This document shows positions 45,301 to 48,915 of a stretch of 64,000 bases of DNA, piece after piece; positions within the stretch are counted from its first letter, which is position 1, and each line of letters starts with the position of its first letter. A program made the position numbers and the translations under genes. The DNA is from Meghimatium bilineatum (Eukaryota > Mollusca > Gastropoda > Stylommatophora > Philomycidae): assembly GCA_034231615.1 (NCBI GenBank), contig CM067298.1, forward strand, positions 26,058,528-26,122,527. The letters are read 5' to 3'. Below the pieces are notes generated by a model. The model was not told the DNA's origin and searched no databases. It was given only the letters and a program-made list of their open reading frames with translations.

Positions 45301-47577
45301 AATTTTAAGTGGATCTTCTACATTTATGCATTTGTACAAATTGTTGCATTTTTGCTGCTGGTACGCACTGTGAGAAAACAAGTTGTAAGTTTCTGATATC
45401 ATTAACTCTACATTTCTAGCAACCACTTATTGCTATTTTAAATGTTCAATCAAGGATGAAACTGCGACAGATCCAGCAAACCGGTAGGTGATTTGAGTGT
45501 TCATAAAAATCTAGTTATTATGCAAGAACTCAAGAAAATTAGAAATCTATCTGACATGATTGGAAATTACACCAATTTTGAAACACACATCTATCCCGAT
45601 GGATACCAAAAAAGAAAACCATATATTCAATATTCATCCCCATATTGCGTTATCAGATTACAAGAACTGCAGGAACAATCTCCATAGTCAAAACAGACTG
45701 AAATGGTTTGGCTACCTAATAAGAATGAACCCTTATTGGCCAGTGGCACGATCATTCAACAGGAAAAATTTAAACAGCAAGATATAGAGGAAGACCAAGA
45801 AGAAGGTGAATTGAAGGAGTTCTCAACATTCTTACACGACACAGTATTACTGCATATAAAGCGACAAAACATGCCATAGCCCATAAATCGATCGCCATTC
45901 AATACTGCTACTCCTCACATCAAAAGCCGAGAAAAGACAATAGATAGAGACTATCATTGTGACTGATGAGCACAACTGTTAATGAATGACAGATGCAACT
46001 ACTGAAAGAGAAATTCACAAACTAGTTTAATTTACTTCACTAGGTTCTTTACTCAAATATGCTGCATATGCTACTTGCAGCATTTCAATGTTTTCACTAT
46101 TAATGTAGTTGGTGCATCAGTCAGTCATTAAAAAAAAAATATATTTCGAGAAACCAGTACTTCAGATTACGCTTACATTTTGGTCATGTTTACATCTTGC
46201 AGTATATGTCTAATGTTTATATTTTGCCACCCTCGTGGATTGCACATTTTTTCATACAGCTAAGGTCTAAACCCAGCTCAGTTGGGTGGAAAATTGCTGA
46301 ATTGGCAACTGGTTGCTGAAACATTAAAAACTAGAAACCGGAATATAAATTATTAAAAACACAAACTCTGTATATTGAAAAGTGTGACTTCTGGGACTCG
46401 CGCTCTAGAAAAGAACCGAAAAAACATACACAGCCATGAAGTAAAATAAGAAAACATATATTACAAGATTGAGTAAAGAGAACAGATATATTACAAGATT
46501 TAGTAAAGAGAACATATATTACAAGATTGAGTAAAGAGAACAGAAATGTTGCAAGATTGAGTTAAGAGAACATAAATATTATAAGAATGAGTAAAGAGAA
46601 CAGAAATATTACAAGATTGAATAAAGAGGACATAAATATTTATTACAAGATTGAGTAAAGAGAACGGAAATATTACAAGATCCAGTAAAGAGAGAAATAT
46701 TACAAGTGAGTAAAGCGAACAGTAATATTACAAGATTGAGTAAAGAGAACAGTAATATTACAAGATCAGGTTGTACAATAAGAGAACAGAAATATTAGTC
46801 ACGTGGCACAGTAAGAAAACATAAGTATTATAAGATCAAGTTGCAGAATAACACTTCACGGATGAATTTCAGCAGTCTTTGAATTTACGTTACAAATCCA
46901 TGGTGACCAATTTGACGATTGTCAAAACCATTATGATACTTAAAAATTGTGCCAATCGTAGCAATAGTTTTACTAAAAATATTTTGTCTGAAATACTATG
47001 TTATTCCAAAATGGTGGTCACAATGAAATATAGTCTATAGACGTCTTTTATGAGCATTAATCATGATGAAATCAGTTTTTTCTAAGGTGTGATTTTGTGA
47101 TATATAAAAAAGTAACACTTGGTGTTCAAATCCTGGAATATTCAAGACATCCTGATAAATATTGATACCTAGAACAAATTTAGAATTATCTCATAAGTGC
47201 TCTCCATCAGACACTTTTAGCTATGCTAAAACAGAGTGACTTGGGGGGGGGGGGGGGGGAGCTGGGTGTTTTGAATGTATTTTTATAATTCATTTTTTAA
47301 AAACTATTTACATGGGGAAAAAATGCTATAGATTTCATGAGATCTTAACAATTCTCATCCTTTTATCAATGTTTTCCAGGGTGAGGTGTGTCGCATTTTA
47401 CAGAAAAGTCTCAGCAGGAAATCAGTCAAGGATGTTCAAGAAATGATAAATCAACTTGCGGATATCACAGGCCAACCATCTTGTATCCATCAGAGACCTG
47501 TGTTTCATGAGTTATTTGATCTCAGTGAGATTATGATCAACACTCTACCAGATGTGAATGAGCTGGAACATTGTTGA
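6239..47577 (+). CDS. PMS1: PMS1-type MutL homologue, complete gene, 18 coding exons
   Basis: DNA mismatch-repair protein of the MutL family, nuclear; in animals PMS1 pairs with MLH1 (MutL-beta). Eighteen exons join in frame through GT-AG introns to 3066 nt (1021 residues and stop; human PMS1 is about 930). Residues 1-330 are the GHKL ATPase and transducer: [11 protein letters not shown] (31-41, with the catalytic Glu and Mg-binding Asn), DNGCG (61-65), TYGFRGEAL (94-102) and [12 protein letters not shown] long polar linker follows (exons 7-9), then an HMG-box-like segment (about 650-718), a basic stretch, and the C-terminal domain with [17 protein letters not shown] and the end motif RPVFHELF. 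The PMS2-type DQHA endonuclease motif is absent, as expected for PMS1. The start ATG has A at -3 and G at +4. Exon 14 is the least certain junction. Introns make up over 90 percent of the gene and are full of transposons. Confidence 0.95.
6524..7455 (+). repeat. left arm of foldback copy 1
   Basis: Inverted counterpart of 7660-8569. Near its outer end it has GGTTACTAAAAACACTTACC, mirrored at the right end. Small indels separate the arms, but long stretches are identical. Confidence 0.8.
7660..8569 (-). repeat. right arm of foldback copy 1
   Basis: Reverse complement of 6524-7455. It ends at the right target duplication and has no equivalent of the left leader. Confidence 0.8.
8420..8452 (+). 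other. hammerhead-like hairpin motif in foldback copy 1
   Basis: CTTGAAAAA, then stem GGTTC with loop CATTT and GAGCC, then GATAC. The layout resembles the CUGAUGA - stem II - GAAAC core of hammerhead motifs in Penelope-like elements, but the core bases are not intact. A mirrored copy lies at about 6637-6671 in the left arm. Confidence 0.4.
8583..9250 (-). pseudogene. LINE reverse-transcriptase C-terminal fragment
   Basis: A 168-codon minus frame: [54 protein letters not shown]. It lies right after foldback copy 1 in PMS1 intron 1. Confidence 0.8.
9275..9395 (+). repeat. fragment related to the piggyBac 3' repeat
   Basis: Shares the order GATAACTTTTTTGTTGTTACAGATAT, then an A/T stretch with ATTCTGCATATATTAGTGTAAG, with the piggyBac 3' region at 15235-15335. 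It may be a non-autonomous piggyBac relative. No ends were found. Confidence 0.3.
9640..9775 (-). pseudogene. LINE reverse-transcriptase fragment
   Basis: Reversed, it reads [29 protein letters not shown] and IYANS with breaks: the AFD-block of a reverse transcriptase. Confidence 0.6.
9776..10883. other. PMS1 intron 1, unannotated part
   Basis: Simple AGT-rich run at about 9865-9915. Otherwise nothing recognisable. Confidence 0.5.
10884..11043 (+). CDS. PMS1: PMS1 exon 2 (ATPase motifs II and III)
   Basis: 160 nt after a CAACAAG acceptor, ending in phase 1 before GTATGT. Encodes the DNGCG nucleotide-binding loop and TYGFRGEAL, the ATP-lid motif that defines MutL proteins. Confidence 0.95.
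11195..11525 (-). pseudogene. LINE RNase H fragment
   Basis: Minus frame [19 protein letters not shown] is the C-terminal block of an RNase H domain carried by I-like LINEs. Related pieces lie at 47855-48660 and 57893-58345. It abuts a plus-strand LINE, so the junction is head to head. Confidence 0.7.
11526..12040 (+). pseudogene. LINE reverse-transcriptase fragment
   Basis: Plus frames with breaks: [52 protein letters not shown]. In place of FADD the last block reads FADN. Confidence 0.7.
12223..12392 (-). mobile_element. SINE B copy
   Basis: Reversed: GCCGAAGACGGATGTGTCGG, CATTGGCGCAAATAAAACGG, CCATTCTCTGGACTACATTC, GGGAGTTTGAGAATGAACGC, GAAGAAGAAGA tail. It shares its 3' half with SINE A but has a different, shorter head. 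Confidence 0.8.
12602..12727 (+). CDS. PMS1: PMS1 exon 3
   Basis: 126 nt, phase 1 to phase 1, acceptor CTTCACAG. Joined to exon 2 it reads GEALASLSAVS, which restores the usual MutL sequence after GFRGEAL. It ends in PSHLGTG before GTTTGT. Confidence 0.92.
12903..13053 (+). mobile_element. SINE B copy
   Basis: GCCAAAGATGGATGTGTCAG, GGCAACACAACACATTTC, GGGAGTTTGAGAATGAATGC, GAAGAAGAAG. Confidence 0.8.
13187..13467 (+). CDS. PMS1: PMS1 exon 4 (motif IV and transducer start)
   Basis: 281 nt from a TATAAG acceptor to a GTAGAT donor. Encodes [18 protein letters not shown], the conserved N-P-R-KF motif of MutL ATPases, then the start of the transducer domain. Confidence 0.95.
14110..14232 (+). 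CDS. PMS1: PMS1 exon 5 (transducer domain)
   Basis: 123 nt, phase 0 at both ends, acceptor TTCTGCAG, donor GTGAGT. Encodes [11 protein letters not shown], matching the FINSRPV core of the MutL transducer domain. The next intron is 8.4 kb and is packed with transposons. Confidence 0.95.
14420..15136 (+). pseudogene. LINE C-terminal fragment interrupted by piggyBac
   Basis: Starts [15 protein letters not shown]. Later blocks: [30 protein letters not shown], then a decayed DSLHRM. Related to 58860-59220. The piggyBac TTAA target lies at its end. Confidence 0.65.
15219..15555 (-). repeat. diverged direct repeat in the piggyBac 3' region
   Basis: Two related segments of about 150 bp (15219-15366 and 15400-15555) share CAATAAC-TTTTTG, ATGCAGAATTGAATACNGCAA and GGTTTGCGCAAGA. 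They lie between the transposase stop and the left end. Confidence 0.65.
15648..17443 (-). pseudogene. piggyBac transposase (PGBD4-like), broken
   Basis: Minus-strand frame from ATG at 17443. An acidic N terminus is followed by the DDE core. All three catalytic Asp are visible: [15 protein letters not shown] and GGVDRVDKQ. Two in-frame stops (16909-16907, probably from Trp; 16645-16643, probably from Tyr) and one frameshift near 15880-15900 break it. The shifted frame 15878-15648 encodes the C-terminal cysteine-rich domain ([16 protein letters not shown]). The rest of the core is well preserved, so the copy seems fairly young. Confidence 0.92.
18090..18705 (-). pseudogene. LINE C terminus and 3' tail (TTGA-tail family)
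   Basis: Minus frames [63 protein letters not shown], then a TTGATTGATTGATG tail. Same family as 52465-52960. Confidence 0.82.
18706..19586. other. PMS1 intron 5, unannotated part
   Basis: No clear gene. 18950-19210 has weak protein-like spacing of Cys and His but no frame I can defend. Confidence 0.4.
19587..19757 (+). repeat. three tandem copies of a 57-bp LINE-tail unit
   Basis: Each unit has AAAGTGGCAGTGAGGACAAC, GTTCTGTAAAGTAC and TCACATAGAAGTTG. One such unit ends the LINE fragment at 59180-59225, so this looks like a LINE 3' tail. Confidence 0.75.
19757..20165 (-). pseudogene. LINE 3' end, split by foldback copy 2
   Basis: Minus frame [54 protein letters not shown], with a TTGATTGATTGA tail at 19757-19780. 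The sequence continues at 20708 beyond the inserted foldback element. Confidence 0.85.
20181..20692 (-). mobile_element. foldback element copy 2, 512 bp, nearly perfect arms
   Basis: Leader of about 68 bp (20181-20248), then arms of about 214 bp (20249-20462 and 20479-20692) around a loop of about 16 bp. By eye the arms differ by about one substitution, one indel and the loop edge. An exact 15-bp target duplication, attagtttgatataa, lies at 20166-20180 and 20693-20707. It is inserted into a minus-strand LINE, whose reading resumes on both sides. Confidence 0.85.
20558..20590 (+). other. hammerhead-like hairpin motif in foldback copy 2
   Basis: Same layout as in copy 1: CTTGAAAAA, GGTTC, loop AATTT, GAGCC, GATACG. 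A mirror copy lies in the left arm. Confidence 0.4.
20708..21735 (-). pseudogene. LINE reverse-transcriptase domain, upstream part of the split LINE
   Basis: Minus frames [47 protein letters not shown]-like block, [20 protein letters not shown]. Several breaks. It is truncated at 21735, where a SINE begins. Confidence 0.82.
21736..22005 (+). mobile_element. SINE A, diverged full-length copy
   Basis: Blocks AAAGAACAGCAATATTGTTA, CCATGCATGTTATACATGG, GGATGTGTCAGCCTGAAAG, GGAGTTTGAGAATGAAGGC. Its start truncates the minus-strand LINE. Confidence 0.75.
22077..22520 (+). pseudogene. LINE 3' fragment (MNPYWP family)
   Basis: Plus frame [20 protein letters not shown]-like, with [18 protein letters not shown]. 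The same block is at 45690-45960. Confidence 0.7.
22656..22796 (+). CDS. PMS1: PMS1 exon 6 (transducer end)
   Basis: 141 nt after TTAAACAG, ending before GTAACA. Encodes [17 protein letters not shown], the DVNV-P-K motif whose Lys contacts ATP in MutL proteins. Confidence 0.95.
22903..23160 (-). mobile_element. foldback element copy 3, 258 bp
   Basis: Diverged leader (TGTCCGACAAATTCGGGAG and TGCTGCAGTAAC), then arms of about 100 bp meeting near 23070. The target duplication ctgatgtgttta (12 bp, exact) lies at 22891-22902 and 23161-23172. It sits 95 bp after PMS1 exon 6. Confidence 0.75.
23440..23686 (+). mobile_element. SINE A copy
   Basis: AATAGCAACACTGTTTACCT, GAGTTGGCTGTCCCATC, GGTGCAGATATTGCAA, GGAGTTTGAAAATGAACA, then GAAGAAGAAG. 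Confidence 0.8.
23833..23976 (+). CDS. PMS1: PMS1 exon 7
   Basis: 144 nt, phase 0, acceptor TTAATTGCAG, donor GTGAGA. Encodes [17 protein letters not shown], aligning with the YGPL stretch at the end of the human PMS1 N-terminal domain. The serine-rich end begins the linker. Confidence 0.92.
24160..24330 (+). mobile_element. tRNA-derived SINE candidate
   Basis: A-box-like TGGCATAGTGGTTAAGC at 24171-24187 and B-box-like GTGTTCAATAC at 24205-24215 with normal spacing. The body is not matched elsewhere in the window. Confidence 0.45.
24496..24760 (-). mobile_element. foldback family copy 4, one arm only
   Basis: Leader with GTCAGAGGATATCCAAC and TGCTGCAGTAAC, then one arm ending in a region with the family hairpin (24681-24710). 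No mirrored second arm follows. If the leader is the 3' end of an RNA, this is a 5'-truncated copy. The right boundary and target duplication were not found. Confidence 0.5.
24681..24710 (-). other. hammerhead-like hairpin motif in copy 4, covarying stem
   Basis: On the minus strand: TTCAAAAA, stem GGTCC, loop CAATT, GGACC, then GTAAC. Compared with copies 1 and 2 (GGTTC and GAGCC) the stem has changed on both sides while still pairing. Confidence 0.4.
24761..26384. other. PMS1 intron 7, mostly unannotated
   Basis: Apart from the possible Penelope-like piece at 25715-25860 I see only AT-rich sequence and short open frames without family signatures. Confidence 0.45.
25715..25860 (+). other. 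possible Penelope-like terminal fragment
   Basis: CTTGATGAAGGC, then TTTTTCATCGAAATGTTAAT, followed by GTTTTCTGTTTCCAGTTATA and CAAAACTTCATTATGCTTTG. The order (CTTGATGAAGG, hairpin, CGAAA) resembles the hammerhead-motif region of Penelope-like elements. Boundaries unknown. Confidence 0.3.
26385..26935 (-). mobile_element. SINE A copy interrupted by a 300-bp insertion
   Basis: CTTCTGCGTTCATTATCAAA to GGGACAGCCAACCCCCATCC (26385-26600) and GGTGTTGCTATTCTTTGCTC (26909-26928) are two parts of one reversed SINE A. A MITE-like segment separates them. Confidence 0.65.
26603..26905. mobile_element. MITE candidate nested in a SINE
   Basis: About 300 bp interrupts a minus-strand SINE A copy. Its edges share TGTCARC and then ATTTTTCC-TCTG-AT-like blocks in inverted order. 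No clear target duplication was seen, so the superfamily is open. Confidence 0.35.
27152..27835 (+). CDS. PMS1: PMS1 exon 8 (long divergent linker)
   Basis: 684 nt (228 residues), the largest exon, acceptor CATTCAG, donor GTTTGT. The sequence is rich in Ser, Asn, Asp and Glu and looks disordered. Only the end, [17 protein letters not shown], resembles the conserved pre-PVK motif of PMS1 proteins. Confidence 0.9.
27836..28396. other. PMS1 intron 8 start, AT-rich, no gene
   Basis: Very AT-rich, no repeat or coding match. Confidence 0.5.
28407..28685 (+). mobile_element. SINE A, full length
   Basis: About 279 bp from TGTGTTGCCGGTGCCC to a GAAGAAGAAGAA tail. The 10-bp duplication aaatcagttt lies at 28397-28406 and 28686-28695. 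PMS1 intron 8. Confidence 0.85.
28696..29621. other. PMS1 intron 8 end, no gene
   Basis: Short open frames only, no recognisable repeat. Confidence 0.5.
29622..29735 (+). CDS. PMS1: PMS1 exon 9
   Basis: 114 nt, phase 0, acceptor TTCAACAG, donor GTAAGT. Starts [10 protein letters not shown], matching the PVKIL block of human PMS1, then a basic, proline-rich linker. Confidence 0.88.
29860..30007 (+). mobile_element. SINE B copy
   Basis: GAAGACTGATGTGTTGTGCC, ATTGGCGCAAATAAAATGGC, TCTCTGGACTACATTC, GGGAATTTGAGAATG, GAAGAAGAA. Confidence 0.8.
30270..30440 (-). pseudogene. decayed end of an RNase H LINE
   Basis: Matches 39770-39960 block by block (CAGTGTACCAGTTAG, GTTCTTCTGATCTTTACAG, CCATTTCTATCATTCTCT). 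Confidence 0.45.
30700..30832 (+). pseudogene. LINE 3' end fragment
   Basis: Shares CACCAAGGCAAGAAACAGGA, GTTGCAGCCAACCTT and ACAACTTGATAATGA with the 3' end at 5570-5655. Confidence 0.55.
30911..31010 (+). CDS. PMS1: PMS1 exon 10 (HMG-box-like, first part)
   Basis: 100 nt, phase 0 to phase 1, acceptor TTTTCAG, donor GTAAGT. Encodes [17 protein letters not shown], aligning with MSASALFVQDHR at the start of the HMG box in human PMS1. Confidence 0.9.
31587..31752 (-). mobile_element. SINE B copy
   Basis: Reversed SINE B: CTTCTTCAACGTACATTCTC, CAGAACCACTGCCC, ATGCGCTGTGTCACCATTTT, ACATCCATCTTCAG. Confidence 0.8.
31840..32420 (+). pseudogene. mariner (SETMAR-like) transposase fossil
   Basis: Broken plus-strand frames give [38 protein letters not shown] and WNKCIHPQG. 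These are the second and third catalytic Asp blocks and the C terminus of DD34D mariners. It lies in PMS1 intron 10, ending about 45 bp before exon 11. Confidence 0.8.
32464..32587 (+). CDS. PMS1: PMS1 exon 11 (HMG-box-like, second part)
   Basis: 124 nt, phase 1 to phase 2, acceptor TTTTTTTGTAG, donor GTAATT. Encodes [18 protein letters not shown], corresponding to the IEELWKTLSEEEKLKYEEK helix of the human HMG box. Confidence 0.92.
32735..33048 (+). mobile_element. SINE A with internal tandem duplication
   Basis: Blocks ACAAAGAATAGTGACACAGT, GAGTTGGCTGTCCCATCC, GGAATTTGAGAATGAATG. A unit of about 31 bp (GACCCAGGAATCATGTTATT and eleven more) is repeated 2.3 times at 32869-32931. Confidence 0.75.
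33049..33676. other. PMS1 intron 11 end, no gene
   Basis: AT-rich with a T12 run. Nothing else seen. Confidence 0.5.
33677..33740 (+). CDS. PMS1: PMS1 exon 12
   Basis: Short exon of 64 nt, phase 2 to phase 0, acceptor TTATTACAG, donor GTAAAA. Encodes [17 protein letters not shown], a charged tail after the HMG-like segment. The call rests on exact phase fit and good splice sites more than on sequence conservation. Confidence 0.78.
33835..34200 (-). pseudogene. LINE C-terminal fragment
   Basis: Reversed: [36 protein letters not shown], preceded by a decayed block corresponding to the KFLGS-type region. Same family as 52465-52960. Confidence 0.7.
34205..34690 (+). pseudogene. LINE C terminus, RHGT family
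   Basis: Plus frame [60 protein letters not shown], then a shifted end with [10 protein letters not shown]. The same family as 19757-20165. Confidence 0.82.
35115..35480 (-). pseudogene. possible mariner-like C-terminal fragment
   Basis: Minus-strand frame with [20 protein letters not shown], followed by broken sequence with [10 protein letters not shown], similar in order to mariner C-terminal ends. The N-terminal part (from MAQQLTSQ) is not recognised. Weak call. Confidence 0.3.
35793..35840 (+). repeat. short mariner fragment
   Basis: Nearly repeats 32288-32332 (TTGGCTTAAAGG and CTTACATACAGTATA), a piece of the mariner transposase in intron 10. Confidence 0.5.
35921..36063 (+). CDS. PMS1: PMS1 exon 13 (basic stretch)
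   Basis: 143 nt, phase 0 to phase 2, acceptor CATTTTCAG, donor GTATTT. Encodes a lysine- and arginine-rich segment ([15 protein letters not shown]) in the place of the human FSMKNLKINFKKQ stretch. Confidence 0.78.
36254..36532 (-). mobile_element. SINE A, full-length reference copy with 13-bp target duplication
   Basis: 279 bp on the minus strand, from GCCTGTGTGTTGCAGGGG to GAACGCAGAAGAAGAAG. Exact duplication gtttatgactatt at 36241-36253 and 36533-36545. No convincing tRNA A and B boxes in its head. It is inserted in a 21-bp minisatellite. Confidence 0.9.
36598..36735 (-). mobile_element. SINE A, 5'-truncated
   Basis: 138 bp covering the 3' half, minus strand, with tgatgaatatt at both edges (36587-36597 and 36736-36746). 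The duplication could also be minisatellite sequence. Confidence 0.8.
37060..37390 (+). mobile_element. tRNA-derived SINE candidate
   Basis: A-box-like TGTAGTGTAGACGTTAAGC (37070-37088) and B-box-like GAGTTCAAATCTG (37115-37127). Right boundary uncertain. Confidence 0.4.
37945..38690 (+). pseudogene. pogo/Tigger-like transposase fossil
   Basis: Plus-strand frames with breaks read [48 protein letters not shown] and [18 protein letters not shown]. These are successive blocks of DDE_1 (pogo, Tigger, jerky) transposases from the catalytic core to the acidic C terminus. It has several stops and frameshifts. It ends about 15-20 bp before PMS1 exon 14. Confidence 0.75.
38708..38749 (+). CDS. PMS1: PMS1 exon 14 (short; acceptor uncertain)
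   Basis: 42 nt giving [15 protein letters not shown], with a good GTAAGT donor at 38750. The start at 38708 (after GAG) is the one that keeps frame with exon 13. A better-looking acceptor, TTTCAG at 38700, lies 7 nt upstream but would need an unseen phase-1 exon before it. The exon lies immediately downstream of a pogo transposase fossil. Confidence 0.6.
39125..39313 (+). CDS. PMS1: PMS1 exon 15 (C-terminal domain)
   Basis: 189 nt, phase 2 to phase 2, acceptor AATTTTTAG, donor GTGAGT at 39314. Encodes [17 protein letters not shown], matching the DAWLMTSKTEVMLLNPYRV region of the human MLH1-binding C-terminal domain. Confidence 0.93.
39455..39560 (-). mobile_element. SINE B fragment
   Basis: GCGTTTATTCTCAAACTCCT, then TAGCAGGACAATTG and AGTCCAGAGAACGGA, the 3' half reversed. 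Confidence 0.55.
39770..39960 (-). pseudogene. decayed end of an RNase H LINE
   Basis: Shares the order CAGTGTCCCAGTCGGCTGTT, TTCTGGTCTTTCCAG, CCATTTCTATCA, ACCATGTCTC with 57970-58110 and 30270-30440, the region downstream of RNase H. Confidence 0.5.
39960..40430 (-). pseudogene. LINE C-terminal fragment (KDTLK family)
   Basis: Reversed: [52 protein letters not shown]. This C-terminal module is common in one group of animal LINEs. Confidence 0.7.
41207..41334 (+). CDS. PMS1: PMS1 exon 16
   Basis: 128 nt, phase 2 to phase 1, acceptor TCTCTACAG, donor GTAAAG. Encodes [13 protein letters not shown] and DERLITNGF, matching LFNGSHYLDVLYKM and DPRLTANGF in human PMS1. A 46-bp minisatellite begins about 70 nt downstream. 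Confidence 0.93.
41405..42245 (+). repeat. 46-bp minisatellite, about 18-19 units
   Basis: The unit begins AGGAATCTCTGATGATTGTG and continues TTTTGGTAAGATAATGTGCT AAGAAA. Two units are shortened. Most units contain GGTAAGAT, a good 5' splice-site match. It starts about 70 nt after the PMS1 exon 16 donor. Confidence 0.95.
42660..42970 (+). pseudogene. LINE reverse-transcriptase fragment (I-like)
   Basis: Frames with [28 protein letters not shown] and a decayed TFADEIL block. Plausibly the reverse-transcriptase partner of the RNase H fragments. Confidence 0.65.
43247..43404 (+). CDS. PMS1: PMS1 exon 17
   Basis: 158 nt, phase 1 to phase 0, acceptor TTGAAATAG, donor GTATGA. Encodes [11 protein letters not shown] and [11 protein letters not shown], matching VADLKEILNAI and CRPRKVISYLE of human PMS1. 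Confidence 0.93.
43604..43945 (-). other. unrecognised 113-aa open frame in PMS1 intron 17
   Basis: An open frame on the minus strand starting with ATG. It has a hydrophobic stretch near the N terminus ([15 protein letters not shown]) and a polar C-terminal half with [20 protein letters not shown] do not recognise a family. It has no obvious splice sites and lies in an intron of another gene, so it may be a repeat fragment, a processed copy or chance. Confidence 0.2.
44350..44605 (+). pseudogene. LINE 3' fragment
   Basis: [47 protein letters not shown]. Near-copy of 56830-57130. Confidence 0.65.
44606..44925 (+). pseudogene. LINE 3' fragment
   Basis: [19 protein letters not shown] then [20 protein letters not shown] and [17 protein letters not shown], with a break in between. 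Confidence 0.65.
44926..45060 (-). mobile_element. SINE B fragment
   Basis: ACTGGATCTCTCTTGCAGCA, GTCCTGATAGATTTTCAGAA, CTTGCGCCAATGGTCTGATA, CATTCATCTTCGGC: reversed SINE B without its GAA tail. Confidence 0.65.
45690..45960 (+). pseudogene. LINE 3' fragment (MNPYWP family)
   Basis: [20 protein letters not shown], then broken sequence aligning with 22260-22510 to the CCGAGAAAAGACAATAGATA end. Confidence 0.65.
46430..46860 (+). repeat. 30-bp minisatellite, about 12-13 units
   Basis: Units near AACAGAAATATTACAAGATT GAGTAAAGAG, with point changes and small indels. PMS1 intron 17. Confidence 0.9.
46885..47055 (+). repeat. unclassified dispersed repeat, copy 1
   Basis: Shares TGGTGACCAATTT, GACGATTGTCAAAAC, GTTTTACTAAAAATA, AAAATGGTGGTCACAATGAA with 53785-53955. 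Confidence 0.7.
47243..47259 (+). repeat. G17 homopolymer
   Basis: Seventeen consecutive G in intron 17 of PMS1, 120 bp before the last exon. The length may be miscalled in any assembly. Confidence 0.9.
47380..47577 (+). CDS. PMS1: PMS1 exon 18 (last exon, stop TGA)
   Basis: 198 nt after GTTTTCCAG, read to TGA at 47575-47577. Encodes [17 protein letters not shown] and the final [12 protein letters not shown], matching HGRPFFHHLTYL at the human C terminus. No AATAAA lies in the next few hundred bases, so the 3' end of the transcript is not placed. Confidence 0.95.
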   Translation, partial: GEVCRILQKSLSRKSVKDVQEMINQLADITGQPSCIHQRPVFHELFDLSEIMINTLPDVNELEHC

Positions 47578-47661
47578 CTACAAATTCATTTGTAATTGAT
47601 TGTGAATGTATGAAAACAAGTTGAAAATGAATGATAAATTCAAAAGTTGAGATATATTTGC

Positions 47662-47754
47662 TAAAAATAGACATTCTTGATGAGTTGTGTAAAATATTTT
47701 GTGTCTTTTGTGTAAAACGAAACTTATCCAACTCATTAAGAATGTCTATTTTTA
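47662..47754 (+). other. 26-bp hairpin in the PMS1 3' region
   Basis: 47662-47687 and 47729-47754 are inverted copies with one G-T wobble, loop 41 nt. It lies 85 nt after the PMS1 stop and so is likely in the 3' UTR. Confidence 0.75.
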
Positions 47755-47854
47755 TCTGTCTACTTTCTATTAATAATCTTCTTCAGCATTTACTTGCGAA
47801 CTCCCATAGTTACATTACTTGATGAGGGATACTTAATCGATAACATTAATATTT

Positions 47855-48660
47855 TATTAGGTATTCATTTTTAGGTTATCCTCCTCATTCACTGGACATG
47901 TCCATAGATGCTCAGATCTCCGCTTCAGTAAATCTCTTAGGGTATAACGGCTGATGGTTCCGGTTGTAAGTTGGTTCACTGCTCTATTTGGAATCTTTGT
48001 TAGATGTTTGTGCAGACTATACCTATCCTCACTCCCAATTCGCACATTCTTGATATTCAATCATGCCCATTTATCTCAAATTCATCTGATCGTGTGGACT
48101 CTTCGGTCCATTGTTATGGTGGCGAGGCTAGCTAATTAATCAGCCTGTTTTTTCCCTCCACATCCGCATGTCTGGGGACAAAGATAAGAGTGATGTTTCA
48201 CAGTGAGGCCCCCATTTTAGCTCTCTCTAATGATTCCACCCATCCCCTATGTACATCCACCTGTTTTGACTTTCTGAATCATATTCATTGAGTCACTTAG
48301 TATGTACACATGGGAATAGACTTGCCATTCCAGCCAGTTAAGTGCCTGCGTTACAGAAAATACTTCTATTGTTAGACTGCCTGTTGTTGTGGTAAAGACT
48401 CCACTGGCTTTATGTACTGTTCTTCCTTATGATCTGGCACTAAAGGCCCATGCACATCACTGGTGGTGAATAACTACCTGTTTGTGTAAATCACATCTGT
48501 GTTGTCGGCATGTTCACAGATGAGAGTCTTGACCTCAGCATCCATGCTCACAGGGCTATTTCCCTACACTCTCTATTAAGTGCAATGATGGTCGTGGCTT
48601 CCTCCTGAAAGACTGTAGGAATAGGTATCTATTCCTTGCCAGGAGTTATGCCATCTGGAA
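47855..48660 (-). pseudogene. LINE RNase H domain and tail, decayed
   Basis: Reversed: KASGVFTTTTGSLTIEVFSV, TQALNWLEWQVYSHVYILSD, CGCGGKKQADLLASLA-like block, KIPNRAVNQLTTGTISRYTL, RRSEHLWTCP. The end matches 57893-58345 (HLTGTMSLHTL, RRAEHLWECP). Confidence 0.7.
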
Positions 48661-48737
48661 CATAAATCTGTTCAGTACTATCCTCTGCACGACCCATCTA
48701 CAATTTACCACATTTTATATACGCTTCAAGTGGTCAA

Positions 48738-48915
48738 ATGGTTAATATAATGGAATCCTTCTATTGCACAACATTTCATAAAAAATGTCCCTTTTCAACA
48801 AAATTTTTCAAAATCCCCAATTATATTTATTCTATTTCTGTACTGTATATAGCGAATTTCTGTTATTATATACATACTTCATCGATCCGGACCATGTTGT
48901 TATGAGATTTTACTA
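48738..48915. mobile_element. pogo/Tigger-like MITE candidate
   Basis: The left end (ATATAATGGAATCCTTCTAT) and reversed right end (GTATAGTAAAATCTCATAAC) match loosely over about 25 bp. The interior is AT-rich and non-coding. The ends resemble pogo/Tigger termini. Confidence 0.4.
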
